Shown: positions 36,503 to 44,084 of the stretch, piece by piece | Layout of the letters: every line of letters begins with the position of its first letter | How positions within the stretch are numbered: position 1 is the first letter of the stretch | Assembly (NCBI GenBank): GCA_029210585.1 | Contig: JARGFP010000001.1 | Span: forward strand, 1 to 64,000 | Length of the DNA: 64,000 nucleotides | Direction: 5' to 3' | Source of the DNA: Bacteroidales bacterium | GTDB lineage: Bacteria; Bacteroidota; Bacteroidia; Bacteroidales; GCA-2748055 | The notes under the pieces: generated by a model | What the model saw: the letters and a program-made list of their open reading frames with translations, nothing else | What the model was told of the DNA's origin: nothing | The model's database searches: none | Translations under genes and position numbers: made by a program

Positions 36503-38728
36503 TTATTCTATCTCTTTGCGCTCAGAGGAATTCACAAAGAGTACGTGCCCCAGCTTTTCGTACCCTTCAAAGACGGATCTGCCCTTATATTTGAGCAGCT
36601 CTCCTGTAAAGCCGATGATTGTGAGTGCGGCCTGCTCCGACCTGTTGATCACCTCTTCCTTAAAATCACGCTCTTCACTTCCCTCGATGATATCGATATT
36701 CTTCGATATAATGGGAAGTCTGCCGGTCTTCACCAGGCCCTCTAATCCTTTTCTGGCTTCCTGCTTCTGACCGGGCCTGCATATCTCAAAGATCCGGATA
36801 TTGCTCTTCTTCCAGTCGGGATGTCCCTGGATGATAAAACTAAGCAGGATCATCAGGTGGGAGTTGTCATAATCCAGGGAGCGCAGCCATACATCGATAC
36901 CCAGTTTGTAATTCATGGGTCTGCTGGAACTTCCGAGGATGCAAACGTCAAAATTTCCTGCATTGATCAGTGAAAAATTATCGATGATACTTGTCAGGTT
37001 CACAGGATCCTTCTTGCTGTATTCAAGGATCAGCATGTTGTTCTCCATTCCTGAAATCCCGGGCAACTGTATGGTCTGTGCAATGGCGGATGTATAGGAG
37101 GGTGAAATGAGGGTATCGATAAACACATGGCTCCCCATGCCTTTGTATTGCTCGATCAGCTTTTTGAGCACCACCTGTGATTCTTTGTGCACCGATTTCG
37201 AATAATAATCTTCAATCAGGTGGATATATGTTCCGAATCCAAACCTGTGACTGATCCAGTTCAACAACTGGAATGCCTGCTGCCGGTCGAAAGAGTCCTT
37301 GGAGATACACACAGCACTGGGTCTCCACTCCTGCTGCTGTCCGCCCGACTTCCTGCTTTGCTGCAGGTACACCTGCAAGGTCCGGTTAAGCTGCATCAAT
37401 GCATTTGTGAAAATCGAAACCAGGCCTTTCCTTCCTTTATGATAGTTGCTGAGGTATATATACAGCAGTACGATCAGGACAATGGCCATAACAGCATACA
37501 ATGAATTGATCCGGAACATCACCCACAATGCGGTAATGAACCCGACCAGGGAAATATACCACCTGGACCTGAAGCTCGGACGGTAGGAGGGCGATGCACC
37601 GAAGTGATACAGGAAAGAGATCAGGCACAGTGCACCATAAGTTACCATGAAAAACATGGAGATGATCTCGGCAACGGAGTTCACGTTCCCCAGTGCGACG
37701 AAAACAAAAGCGATCACGACAGTAACCAGGGTGGCATTGTAGGGTTCGTTGGTTGCTCCCCTGCCCCTGGCCAGGAAAGCATTCAGCTTGCGGGACGGAA
37801 AGGACCTGTCTCCCGCCAGTGCCTGCAGGGTCCTGGGAGCCACCATCACCGATCCGATGGCTGAGGATATCGTAGATGCCGCCAGTCCCAGCGGAATAAC
37901 AAAACTACCCCCCAGTGCTATCTTTGCCATGATCAGCTGGTTTTCCGTGAGATCCTCCATACTAGCTGATGATGCAAGCTTGTAGACAATAAAGAAATAG
38001 ACGATCATCCCGGAGACTGTTGCCACTGTTGTGCCCAGCGGGATTGATTTGGAAGGATTCTTCAGGTCCCCCGACAGGCCTACCCCGGCAGTCATTCCGG
38101 TAAACGCAGGAAACACAATGGCAAAGACAACGAAGAAACTGTCCATATTCCTGGCTTCCAGGTCAAACAGCGAAAAGCTTTGCTGCATGCTGTAGTCTGT
38201 CTTGCCAAGAAAGAAGAGAACCAGGGAAACAAAAAGAATGAATACAACGATATAGAGCATTTTCACTCCCATATTGGCGCCCTTTTTTAGTATAATCACG
38301 GACAGCGCCAGCATGGCAGGCAAACTGACCACCTGCCGGGGCAGGTACATATCGAACTGCTCACCGACCCATTTAAAGAAAAATTCAAAAGCTTCAGTAA
38401 ATGCGATGATGTAAAATGCCACGCTGATGGCCTGGGATAGATACAGGGCAAAGCCAATGGTTGCACCAATATTGAGTCCGAATGAACGGGAAATAATGAA
38501 GTATTCGCCTCCGCCTTCCACGCGTTTGTTGGTGGCAAGCTCTGAAATGGCCAGCGCGGTGGGAATCGTTACCAGGTGACCAAGCAGGATGATTACGATA
38601 ACGCCCCAGAATCCCAGTGTACCCACTGCAAATCCGAAACGCAGGAACAGGATTGCACCGAGGATGGTGGAAATTGCTGTGAAAAATACAGGTGCGGTGC
38701 CAAATGATTTTGCAGAAGATGCGGCCAT
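36503..38728 (-). CDS. SLC12-like cation-chloride/amino acid permease (APC superfamily)
   Basis: 741 residues. About 12 helices fill residues 10-425, beginning APVFFTAISTILGAILFLRFG, the APC helix 1 with a broken Gly-rich middle. The cytosolic C-terminal part (about 430-741) is typical of SLC12-type proteins and contrasts with ordinary amino acid permeases, which end after the helices. Predicted function: secondary transport of Na+/K+ with Cl- or amino acids. No partner gene is adjacent; it converges on leuB. Confidence 0.85.
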   Translation of the reverse strand: MAASSAKSFGTAPVFFTAISTILGAILFLRFGFAVGTLGFWGVIVIILLGHLVTIPTALAISELATNKRVEGGGEYFIISRSFGLNIGATIGFALYLSQAISVAFYIIAFTEAFEFFFKWVGEQFDMYLPRQVVSLPAMLALSVIILKKGANMGVKMLYIVVFILFVSLVLFFLGKTDYSMQQSFSLFDLEARNMDSFFVVFAIVFPAFTGMTAGVGLSGDLKNPSKSIPLGTTVATVSGMIVYFFIVYKLASSASMEDLTENQLIMAKIALGGSFVIPLGLAASTISSAIGSVMVAPRTLQALAGDRSFPSRKLNAFLARGRGATNEPYNATLVTVVIAFVFVALGNVNSVAEIISMFFMVTYGALCLISFLYHFGASPSYRPSFRSRWYISLVGFITALWVMFRINSLYAVMAIVLIVLLYIYLSNYHKGRKGLVSIFTNALMQLNRTLQVYLQQSRKSGGQQQEWRPSAVCISKDSFDRQQAFQLLNWISHRFGFGTYIHLIEDYYSKSVHKESQVVLKKLIEQYKGMGSHVFIDTLISPSYTSAIAQTIQLPGISGMENNMLILEYSKKDPVNLTSIIDNFSLINAGNFDVCILGSSSRPMNYKLGIDVWLRSLDYDNSHLMILLSFIIQGHPDWKKSNIRIFEICRPGQKQEARKGLEGLVKTGRLPIISKNIDIIEGSEERDFKEEVINRSEQAALTIIGFTGELLKYKGRSVFEGYEKLGHVLFVNSSERKEIE

Positions 38729-38798
38729 TTATTTTTTTAGCCAAATGTACAATTTGTTGGATAAAATGATGCTGAAGCGCTGAAAAAGTTGGGAAACA

Positions 38799-40223
38799 TT
38801 AAAAATAGAGGTCCCGCTCCCCTGTTTTCACACGTTCGAGCCGGTCGCTGAGCATCGATTTGAAACGTTCATCATCATACTCCTTCAACTGCTTATCAAT
38901 CAGCTTATACCCTGCTTCCCTTGTATCAGCGGGCGCATAATCCTCCAGGTACTCTGCCAGTGTAAGCATGGCATTGGGTGTACAATAACGCTTGATGAAC
39001 CCGGGAACCGAGAATTCCATGAAATGCTCTCCTGTCCTGCCGACGCGGTAGCAGGCTGTGCAGAAGGAAGGACTGTATCCCGTATCGATCAGCTCATCCA
39101 TCACTTCGTTCAGGGTACGGCTGTCGTTGATCTCGAACTGCTCGGCATCCAGGTCCTGCTGTGGCTTGTTTCCTGAATAGGCCTTTAATTCGATCCTGGT
39201 CCCTCCGTCGATCTGCGACACACCGTATTTCAGCACTTCTTTGCGAATATGCGCCGGCTCACGGGCAGTGAGAATCAATCCTGTATAGGGCACTGCCAGC
39301 CTGAGGATGGCCACCATACGTGTAAATTCCTCGTCAGATACCAGGTATTCGGGATCCACATTTACGTTGGAAGCCTTTTTAATACGTGGGAAAGAGATGG
39401 TATGCGGCCCCACATTATAGACAGATTCAAAATGGTTGACATGCCTGATCAGTCCCATCACCTCGAAACGCCAGTCGTACAATCCAAACAGCGCACCGAT
39501 CCCCACATCATCGATCCCGGCTTCCTGGGCCCTGTCCAGCGCAGTGAGCCGATAATCATAATTCCTTTTCATTCCACCCTGGTGAACTTTGGCATAGGCT
39601 TCCCGGTGATAGGTTTCCTGGAACACCTGGTAGGTACCGATACCCGCCTCTTTCACGGTCCGGAAACCATCAGTATCCATCGGTGCCGCATTGATATTCA
39701 CCCTCCTGATCTCCCCGTTGCCTTTCTTTACCTTGTAAACTGTGCGGACCGAATCGGCAATGAAATCCGCATTGTATTTCGGATGCTCACCATACACCAG
39801 GATAAGTCGTTTCTGCCCGGAATCTTCAAGCATCCGGACCTCGCTGACCAGTTCTTCTTCAGAAAGCGTGGTGCGCCGCTGCGCATGGTTGGATGTCCGG
39901 AACCCGCAATATGAACAGTTGTTCGTGCACAGATTTCCCACGTAAAGCGGGGCGAAAAGCACGATCCTGTTTCCGTATACCTGCTCCTTGAGCGTTCTGG
40001 CACCTTCCTTGATCTCCGCGATCAGCCCGGGATCCGTAGTGTTGAGTAAAACCGCAGTTTCCTGCATGGTAAGTCTTTGCTTGTTCAGCGATTTAGCGAT
40101 GATTGCACGTACCTTGTTTGTGTCGGCATCGGCCTGTTCCAGCATTTCCCATATCTCCTTTTCGGAAATAAATGGCTGCATGGCTTCGTCAGGAATGGCG
40201 TATGTTTGCGGATCGTATATCAT
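38799..40223 (-). CDS. hydG: [FeFe]-hydrogenase maturase HydG (radical SAM)
   Basis: 474 residues. The radical SAM cluster motif CX3CX2C is Cys99, Cys103 and Cys106 (CTNNCSYC). The C-terminal CX2CX22C motif (CTAC to the Cys of FIKRYC) that binds the auxiliary iron-sulfur cluster is complete, which separates HydG from ThiH. HydG splits tyrosine to make CO and cyanide ligands for the H-cluster. Partner genes hydE, hydF and the hydrogenase are not in this window. A promoter with an 18-bp palindrome lies upstream (40358-40387), with a leader of about 130 bases. Confidence 0.95.
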   Translation of the reverse strand: MIYDPQTYAIPDEAMQPFISEKEIWEMLEQADADTNKVRAIIAKSLNKQRLTMQETAVLLNTTDPGLIAEIKEGARTLKEQVYGNRIVLFAPLYVGNLCTNNCSYCGFRTSNHAQRRTTLSEEELVSEVRMLEDSGQKRLILVYGEHPKYNADFIADSVRTVYKVKKGNGEIRRVNINAAPMDTDGFRTVKEAGIGTYQVFQETYHREAYAKVHQGGMKRNYDYRLTALDRAQEAGIDDVGIGALFGLYDWRFEVMGLIRHVNHFESVYNVGPHTISFPRIKKASNVNVDPEYLVSDEEFTRMVAILRLAVPYTGLILTAREPAHIRKEVLKYGVSQIDGGTRIELKAYSGNKPQQDLDAEQFEINDSRTLNEVMDELIDTGYSPSFCTACYRVGRTGEHFMEFSVPGFIKRYCTPNAMLTLAEYLEDYAPADTREAGYKLIDKQLKEYDDERFKSMLSDRLERVKTGERDLYF

Positions 40224-40257
40224 ATTTGTGCAATTACGATCCTTCGGAATTACCGTA

Positions 40258-40332
40258 AGAAATCCTTGATGACCTCTTTTCCTTCAGGGGGTTCCTCGGG
40301 ATCAGATAAACAGTTCAGAAATCCTTGATGAC
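40258..40332 (-). repeat. 16-bp direct repeat in the hydG leader
   Basis: AGAAATCCTTGATGAC occurs at 40258-40273 and 40317-40332 (59-base spacing). On the reverse strand both copies could code for VIKDF followed by a stop or near-stop, which hints at duplication of a gene end. It lies inside the expected hydG leader. Confidence 0.6.
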
Positions 40333-40357
40333 AGGACGACCATCATCTCAGACGCTG

Positions 40358-40387
40358 CAAAGATATGTATTGTTATTTAAATAACAA
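40358..40387 (-). promoter_or_regulatory. hydG promoter with 18-bp perfect palindrome
   Basis: On the reverse strand: TTG, a spacer of exactly 19, then TATCTTTG (40358-40365), a full match to the Bacteroidota promoter. TTGTTATTTAAATAACAA (40370-40387), a perfect palindrome, contains the -33 TTG and most of the spacer. It resembles binding sites of the CRP/FNR/HcpR family. The rest of 40224-40609 has only the direct repeat described separately. Confidence 0.7.
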
Positions 40388-40609
40388 TATTATCCGCCGC
40401 GTTTTTTTTACCTGTAATTTTTATCTTTAACAAACTTTTGTAACGCGGTAGCGTAAAAAGCTGAACCGGGATGCGCTATAAGGCAAACGGACAACCTGGA
40501 ATACAGGTACGGTACAGGCCAGAGGTAAAATAAAGACATACTGGACCATACGAGCACGTTATAAATATCCGGATGACCCGGGCGAATAAATACAAGGAGA
40601 TTACGAAGA

Positions 40610-41050
40610 ATGAACCGACTGATTTTTATAAGCATGTGCATGTTGCTTTGCCAGGGGGTGCTGTCCGCACAACCTTACAAAAACTCCGTGGGTGTCAGGG
40701 CCGGCTATTCTTCCGGGATTATGTTCAGACATTTCACCGATCGCGAAGTCTTCCTGGAAGGGCTGGCGCTATACAACATGCATGGATTCCAGTTCACCGC
40801 CCTGTATGGATACGGATTTTCGCCCTATGCAAAAAAAAGGCTCTACTATTATGGCGGTGCCGGTCTGCATGCCGGCAACTGGCAGGAAGAATTTTCACTT
40901 GGAGCTGCAGTTGCCGTTGGTTTAGAATTTGCATTCCGTAAAGCCCCGGTCATCATCGGCCTGGAATGGAAGCCGATGATCAACTTTTTCCGTGTTTTTG
41001 ATGCGGCTATCCCTGATCTGGCGGTTACGCTGCGTGTTTCACTGGACTGA
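40610..41050 (+). CDS. Small outer-membrane beta-barrel protein
   Basis: 146 residues. Signal peptide MNRLIFISMCMLLCQGVLSAQ is followed by alternating hydrophobic/polar strands (VGVRAGYSSGIMFRHF, YYYGGAGLHAG, AAVAVGLEF, VIIGLEWKP) ending LAVTLRVSLD. This fits an eight-stranded OmpX/OmpA-like small barrel. No specific function is visible. It is divergent from hydG, with 386 bases between, and precedes the dehydratase gene by 117 bases. Confidence 0.75.
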   Translation: MNRLIFISMCMLLCQGVLSAQPYKNSVGVRAGYSSGIMFRHFTDREVFLEGLALYNMHGFQFTALYGYGFSPYAKKRLYYYGGAGLHAGNWQEEFSLGAAVAVGLEFAFRKAPVIIGLEWKPMINFFRVFDAAIPDLAVTLRVSLD

Positions 41051-41167
41051 TCATCCCGTACTTTGCACACCATCCGAATTACTTTGTCGGTGTTATTAAA
41101 AAAAATCGTATTTTGACCAGGGATAACCCATCACAGGGAGCCCAAGTCGAACCAAATTTTAACTACC

Positions 41168-42109
41168 ATGCTACCAGGTTTTGAAGAGATCAAAGATGCC
41201 GTCATGCGGGTAAAACCGTATGTGCATAACACGCCGGTATTTACATCATCCACTGTGAATGAGCGTACCGGAGCGACCGTGTTTTTCAAATGCGAAAATT
41301 TCCAGCGGATGGGCGCATTCAAAATGCGGGGTGCCATTAACGCGATCCTGCAACTGCCAAAAACCGACCGTTCGAAGGGAGTGGTAACCCATTCTTCCGG
41401 AAATTTTGCCCAGGCACTGGCGCTTGCTGCCCGCTCACTGGATGTAAAAGCCTATATTATCATGCCCAATAATGCCCCGCTGGTAAAGGTCGAAGCAGTG
41501 AAGGGATATGGCGCTGAAGTCATTGAGTGTGCGCCCACACTTGAGTCCAGGGAAAAGACCTGCAATGAGATCCAGGAGAAGACCCAGGCAACATTCATCC
41601 ATCCATCCAACGATATGAACGTGATCCTCGGACAGGGTACTGCTGCCTATGAGCTGATACGTGAGGTGAAGGAACTGGACATATTGCTTGCACCTGTTGG
41701 CGGTGGCGGACTTATTGCAGGGACTGCCATGGTACAGCACTACCTCCTGCCTGAATCACAGACCATCGGAAGTGAGCCCTTCGGGGCAGATGATGCATTT
41801 CTTTCACTCAAAATGGGCAAGATCCAACCCTCTGTAAATCCAATAACGATTGCCGACGGACTAAAGACCCAGTTGGGAGATCAGAATTTCCCGATCATTC
41901 ACAAGTACGTAAGCAACATCATCCGGGTGGAGGAATCGGAAATCATTGCTGCCATGCGCTATATCTGGGAACGGATGAAAATTGTTATTGAACCCTCAAG
42001 TGCGGTTGCAGTGGCTGCCCTTTTCAGGAAAAGGGAAAGATTCCTGAAAAAGAAGGTGGGGGTTATTCTTTCCGGCGGCAATGTCGACCTATCGAATCTT
42101 CCGTTCTGA
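41168..42109 (+). CDS. Threonine/serine dehydratase (PLP-dependent)
   Basis: 313 residues, the length of the catabolic (TdcB-like) form without the regulatory ACT domain. PLP lysine is Lys52 in MGAFKMRGA. The phosphate-binding turn is the glycine run VGGGGLIAG (about 176-184), and SSGNFAQALALAA is typical of the fold-type II family. It deaminates threonine/serine to 2-ketobutyrate or pyruvate; serine racemase is an alternative within the family. It has no obvious operon partner. Confidence 0.88.
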   Translation: MLPGFEEIKDAVMRVKPYVHNTPVFTSSTVNERTGATVFFKCENFQRMGAFKMRGAINAILQLPKTDRSKGVVTHSSGNFAQALALAARSLDVKAYIIMPNNAPLVKVEAVKGYGAEVIECAPTLESREKTCNEIQEKTQATFIHPSNDMNVILGQGTAAYELIREVKELDILLAPVGGGGLIAGTAMVQHYLLPESQTIGSEPFGADDAFLSLKMGKIQPSVNPITIADGLKTQLGDQNFPIIHKYVSNIIRVEESEIIAAMRYIWERMKIVIEPSSAVAVAALFRKRERFLKKKVGVILSGGNVDLSNLPF

Positions 42110-42153
42110 AATCGATGCACCATATAACCGGAAAGGTCTTTCATGGAGGACAT

Positions 42154-42162
42154 GGGGGGGGG
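42154..42162. repeat. G9 homopolymer run
   Basis: Nine consecutive G between the dehydratase gene and the HTH/sigma unit. Such runs are prone to slippage. Confidence 0.85.
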
Positions 42163-42218
42163 AAATCTGCATTTTTCCAGGAACGTGGAGGATAAGTAAC
42201 ATGCTGATTAAATGAATG

Positions 42219-42231
42219 TTATTCAGAATAA
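42219..42231 (+). promoter_or_regulatory. Candidate operator upstream of the HTH/sigma unit
   Basis: TTATTC-A-GAATAA, a perfect 6+1+6 palindrome, extended by AATG/CATT with one extra base. It lies 74 bases before the HTH gene. Confidence 0.35.
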
Positions 42232-42305
42232 TCATTTTTTCTTAAAAAAAAACACCCGTTCATGCGAGATTTCTTCCTTTCATCACATCAACCATAAAAA
42301 AACCA

Positions 42306-42560
42306 ATGGTGAATTCAGGAACCATAGAGATTCTCAAACGAATGGATCAGATGATCCGGACGAAATCCACGGGTGCCCCGGGGGATTTCGCGGGAAGGTT
42401 GTATGTATCCGAGAGGTCAATGTACAATTATATCGGGCTGATGAAGGCGCTGGGAGCACCCATCAGGTATTCAAGGACAGAGAGAAGTTATGTGTACGAG
42501 GAAGCGGGGAGGTTTGTAATCGAATTCAAACAACCAGCAGATCTCGAGTATGCGACCTGA
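42306..42560 (+). CDS. Small helix-turn-helix protein
   Basis: 84 residues. The middle (about 22-65) reads as a helix-turn-helix with a small wing: DFAGRLYVSERSMYNYIGLM then RYSRTERSYVYEE. It resembles the DNA-binding head of WYL/HTH_11 regulators without an effector domain. It overlaps the next gene (ECF sigma) by 11 bases, so the two are coupled. A small palindrome (42219-42231) and a G9 run (42154-42162) lie upstream. Confidence 0.7.
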   Translation: MVNSGTIEILKRMDQMIRTKSTGAPGDFAGRLYVSERSMYNYIGLMKALGAPIRYSRTERSYVYEEAGRFVIEFKQPADLEYAT

Positions 42561-43110
42561 CCATAAAATAATCCAGGGCATAGCCGCCCACGACAACAGC
42601 ACCCTGAAGGAAGTATACCAGGAAATGCTGCCCTATGTCGAGGCATATGTTATCCACCATGGCGGGACGACCGACCAGGCCCGGGATTTGTTCCAGGAAG
42701 CAATGATTATCATTTACAGAAAAATTGAAGCAGGAAACCTTGAACTGCATTGTAAATTCAGCACATACCTTTATGCTGTTTGCAAAAGGCTCTGGATACA
42801 GGATCGAAAGAAGCATTTCCTGAGGGCCAATAAACTAAAGGAAATTTCGGCAGTATCCGAACCGGAAACACCCTATGGAAGGGAGGACATGGATGAGGCA
42901 AGGGAGCTATTTGAAAAACATTTCAATGCACTTGGGCCTGACTGCCAGTTGATCCTGAGCATGCATTTTAATGGTCTTACGATCGAAGAGATCCGGAAAG
43001 CAATGGGCATCAGCACGGTACACCACGCATCAGACAAGAAATACCGGTGCAAGAAAAAGCTGATTGATGCCATCAAGGCAGATCCGCTATTCAGAAAATT
43101 TAAAAAATGA
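42550..43110 (+). CDS. ECF-type RNA polymerase sigma factor
   Basis: 186 residues. Region 2 is at about 20-90 (DQARDLFQEAMIIIYRKIE, CKFSTYLYAVCKRLWIQDRK); region 4 is at about 120-175 (GPDCQLILSMHFNGLTIEEIRKAMGI). The region 4 helix after the turn, STVHHASDKKYRCKKKL, is more basic and Cys/His-bearing than usual. It overlaps the preceding HTH gene by 11 bases and the following gene by 4 (ATGA), so the three form one translational unit. A neighbour with a membrane anchor may act as its anti-sigma factor. Confidence 0.87.
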   Translation: MRPDHKIIQGIAAHDNSTLKEVYQEMLPYVEAYVIHHGGTTDQARDLFQEAMIIIYRKIEAGNLELHCKFSTYLYAVCKRLWIQDRKKHFLRANKLKEISAVSEPETPYGREDMDEARELFEKHFNALGPDCQLILSMHFNGLTIEEIRKAMGISTVHHASDKKYRCKKKLIDAIKADPLFRKFKK

Positions 43111-44009
43111 ACAATACAGATAAGATCATTACATACCTTTCAGGGGAGATGAAACAGGGAGAAGCTGATCAGTTCGACCTGTTGCGTTCCTCCGATCCTG
43201 AACTGGAAAATGCATTCCAGTCGATAAAGAAGATCTGGGAGATAACGAGGGAGAACCTGATGCTGGAGGATCTCCCGGAAGAAAAGATCAGGGACCAGTT
43301 GATAGCGGAGGTCATGGCCCACCATGATATTGAGCGCTACCGGAACCTGGCACCAACAAAAAAGACAAAAGCCTTCCGGTCAGCACTCGAAAAGGCCGAA
43401 GCGGCGATGCATGATCCGAAAAAAAATCAGGACAGCAGATCGTGGTGGTTTCATCTGCCGACGATCCTGCTGGCTGCTGCATCTCTGGTGCTGCTCTTTC
43501 TTGTATTAAGGCCTTCAGCGGACCTCCGGGAACTGGCGATCGCCTATTATGATCCTGCCGGAAGCGAACTGGCTTCCCGGCATGCGTTCAAGACAAGGAG
43601 CAATGAGGCCATGGCATTGCAGTTCTTCCGGGACAGGAACTATAAAGCTGCCAGGTATTACTTTGAAATCGATATGCAGACCATTGGCAACGATCCGATG
43701 GCCCGGCTGTTTTATGGCATCAGCTGTCATGAAACCGGCGATCCGGAAAAGGCCATCGCTGTCCTGAAGGAACTGGCAACTTCAGCAGCCACAGGAGAAG
43801 CCGGCAGTTCAGGACAGACAGAAAGTTTCTTACAGTCTGACAGTTCCAGGCAAACGCATACAGCAGCCTACCATGCAAAATGGTACCTGTCACTGATCCT
43901 GGTGAATGAGGGAAAAACAGAGGATGCGATCCCCTTCCTGATCGATTTATCAAGAACTGAAGGACCTTTTAACAAAAAAAGCACGCGGCTTCTGCGCAAA
44001 ACAGGGTAA
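43107..44009 (+). CDS. Putative anti-sigma factor-like membrane protein with TPR-like domain
   Basis: 300 residues. Residues 1-105 are cytosolic and start MNNTDKIITYLSGEMKQGEA, a form common in anti-sigma and zinc-finger-like N-termini. One helix lies at about 115-135 (WWFHLPTILLAAASLVLLFLV). The rest (about 160-300) has helical TPR-like repeats (DPMARLFYGISCHETGDPEKA), presumably periplasmic. The overlap with the sigma gene and the topology suggest sigma control, but the fold of the cytosolic part is not recognised with certainty. Confidence 0.7.
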   Translation: MNNTDKIITYLSGEMKQGEADQFDLLRSSDPELENAFQSIKKIWEITRENLMLEDLPEEKIRDQLIAEVMAHHDIERYRNLAPTKKTKAFRSALEKAEAAMHDPKKNQDSRSWWFHLPTILLAAASLVLLFLVLRPSADLRELAIAYYDPAGSELASRHAFKTRSNEAMALQFFRDRNYKAARYYFEIDMQTIGNDPMARLFYGISCHETGDPEKAIAVLKELATSAATGEAGSSGQTESFLQSDSSRQTHTAAYHAKWYLSLILVNEGKTEDAIPFLIDLSRTEGPFNKKSTRLLRKTG

Positions 44010-44022
44010 AGACGCCCGGTAG

Positions 44023-44049
44023 TTGATAACCTGCAAAAACTGTTATCAA
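44023..44049 (+). terminator. Hairpin between the TPR gene and the exporter gene
   Basis: TTGATAAC (44023-44030) and GTTATCAA (44042-44049), exact 8-bp stem with an 11-base loop, followed by the T-rich stretch ATATTTTATATTTTT. It may be an intrinsic terminator or attenuator, or an operator for the exporter gene. Confidence 0.5.
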
Positions 44050-44084
44050 ATATTTTATATTTTTAACAAACCAAGCAGCAGGCT

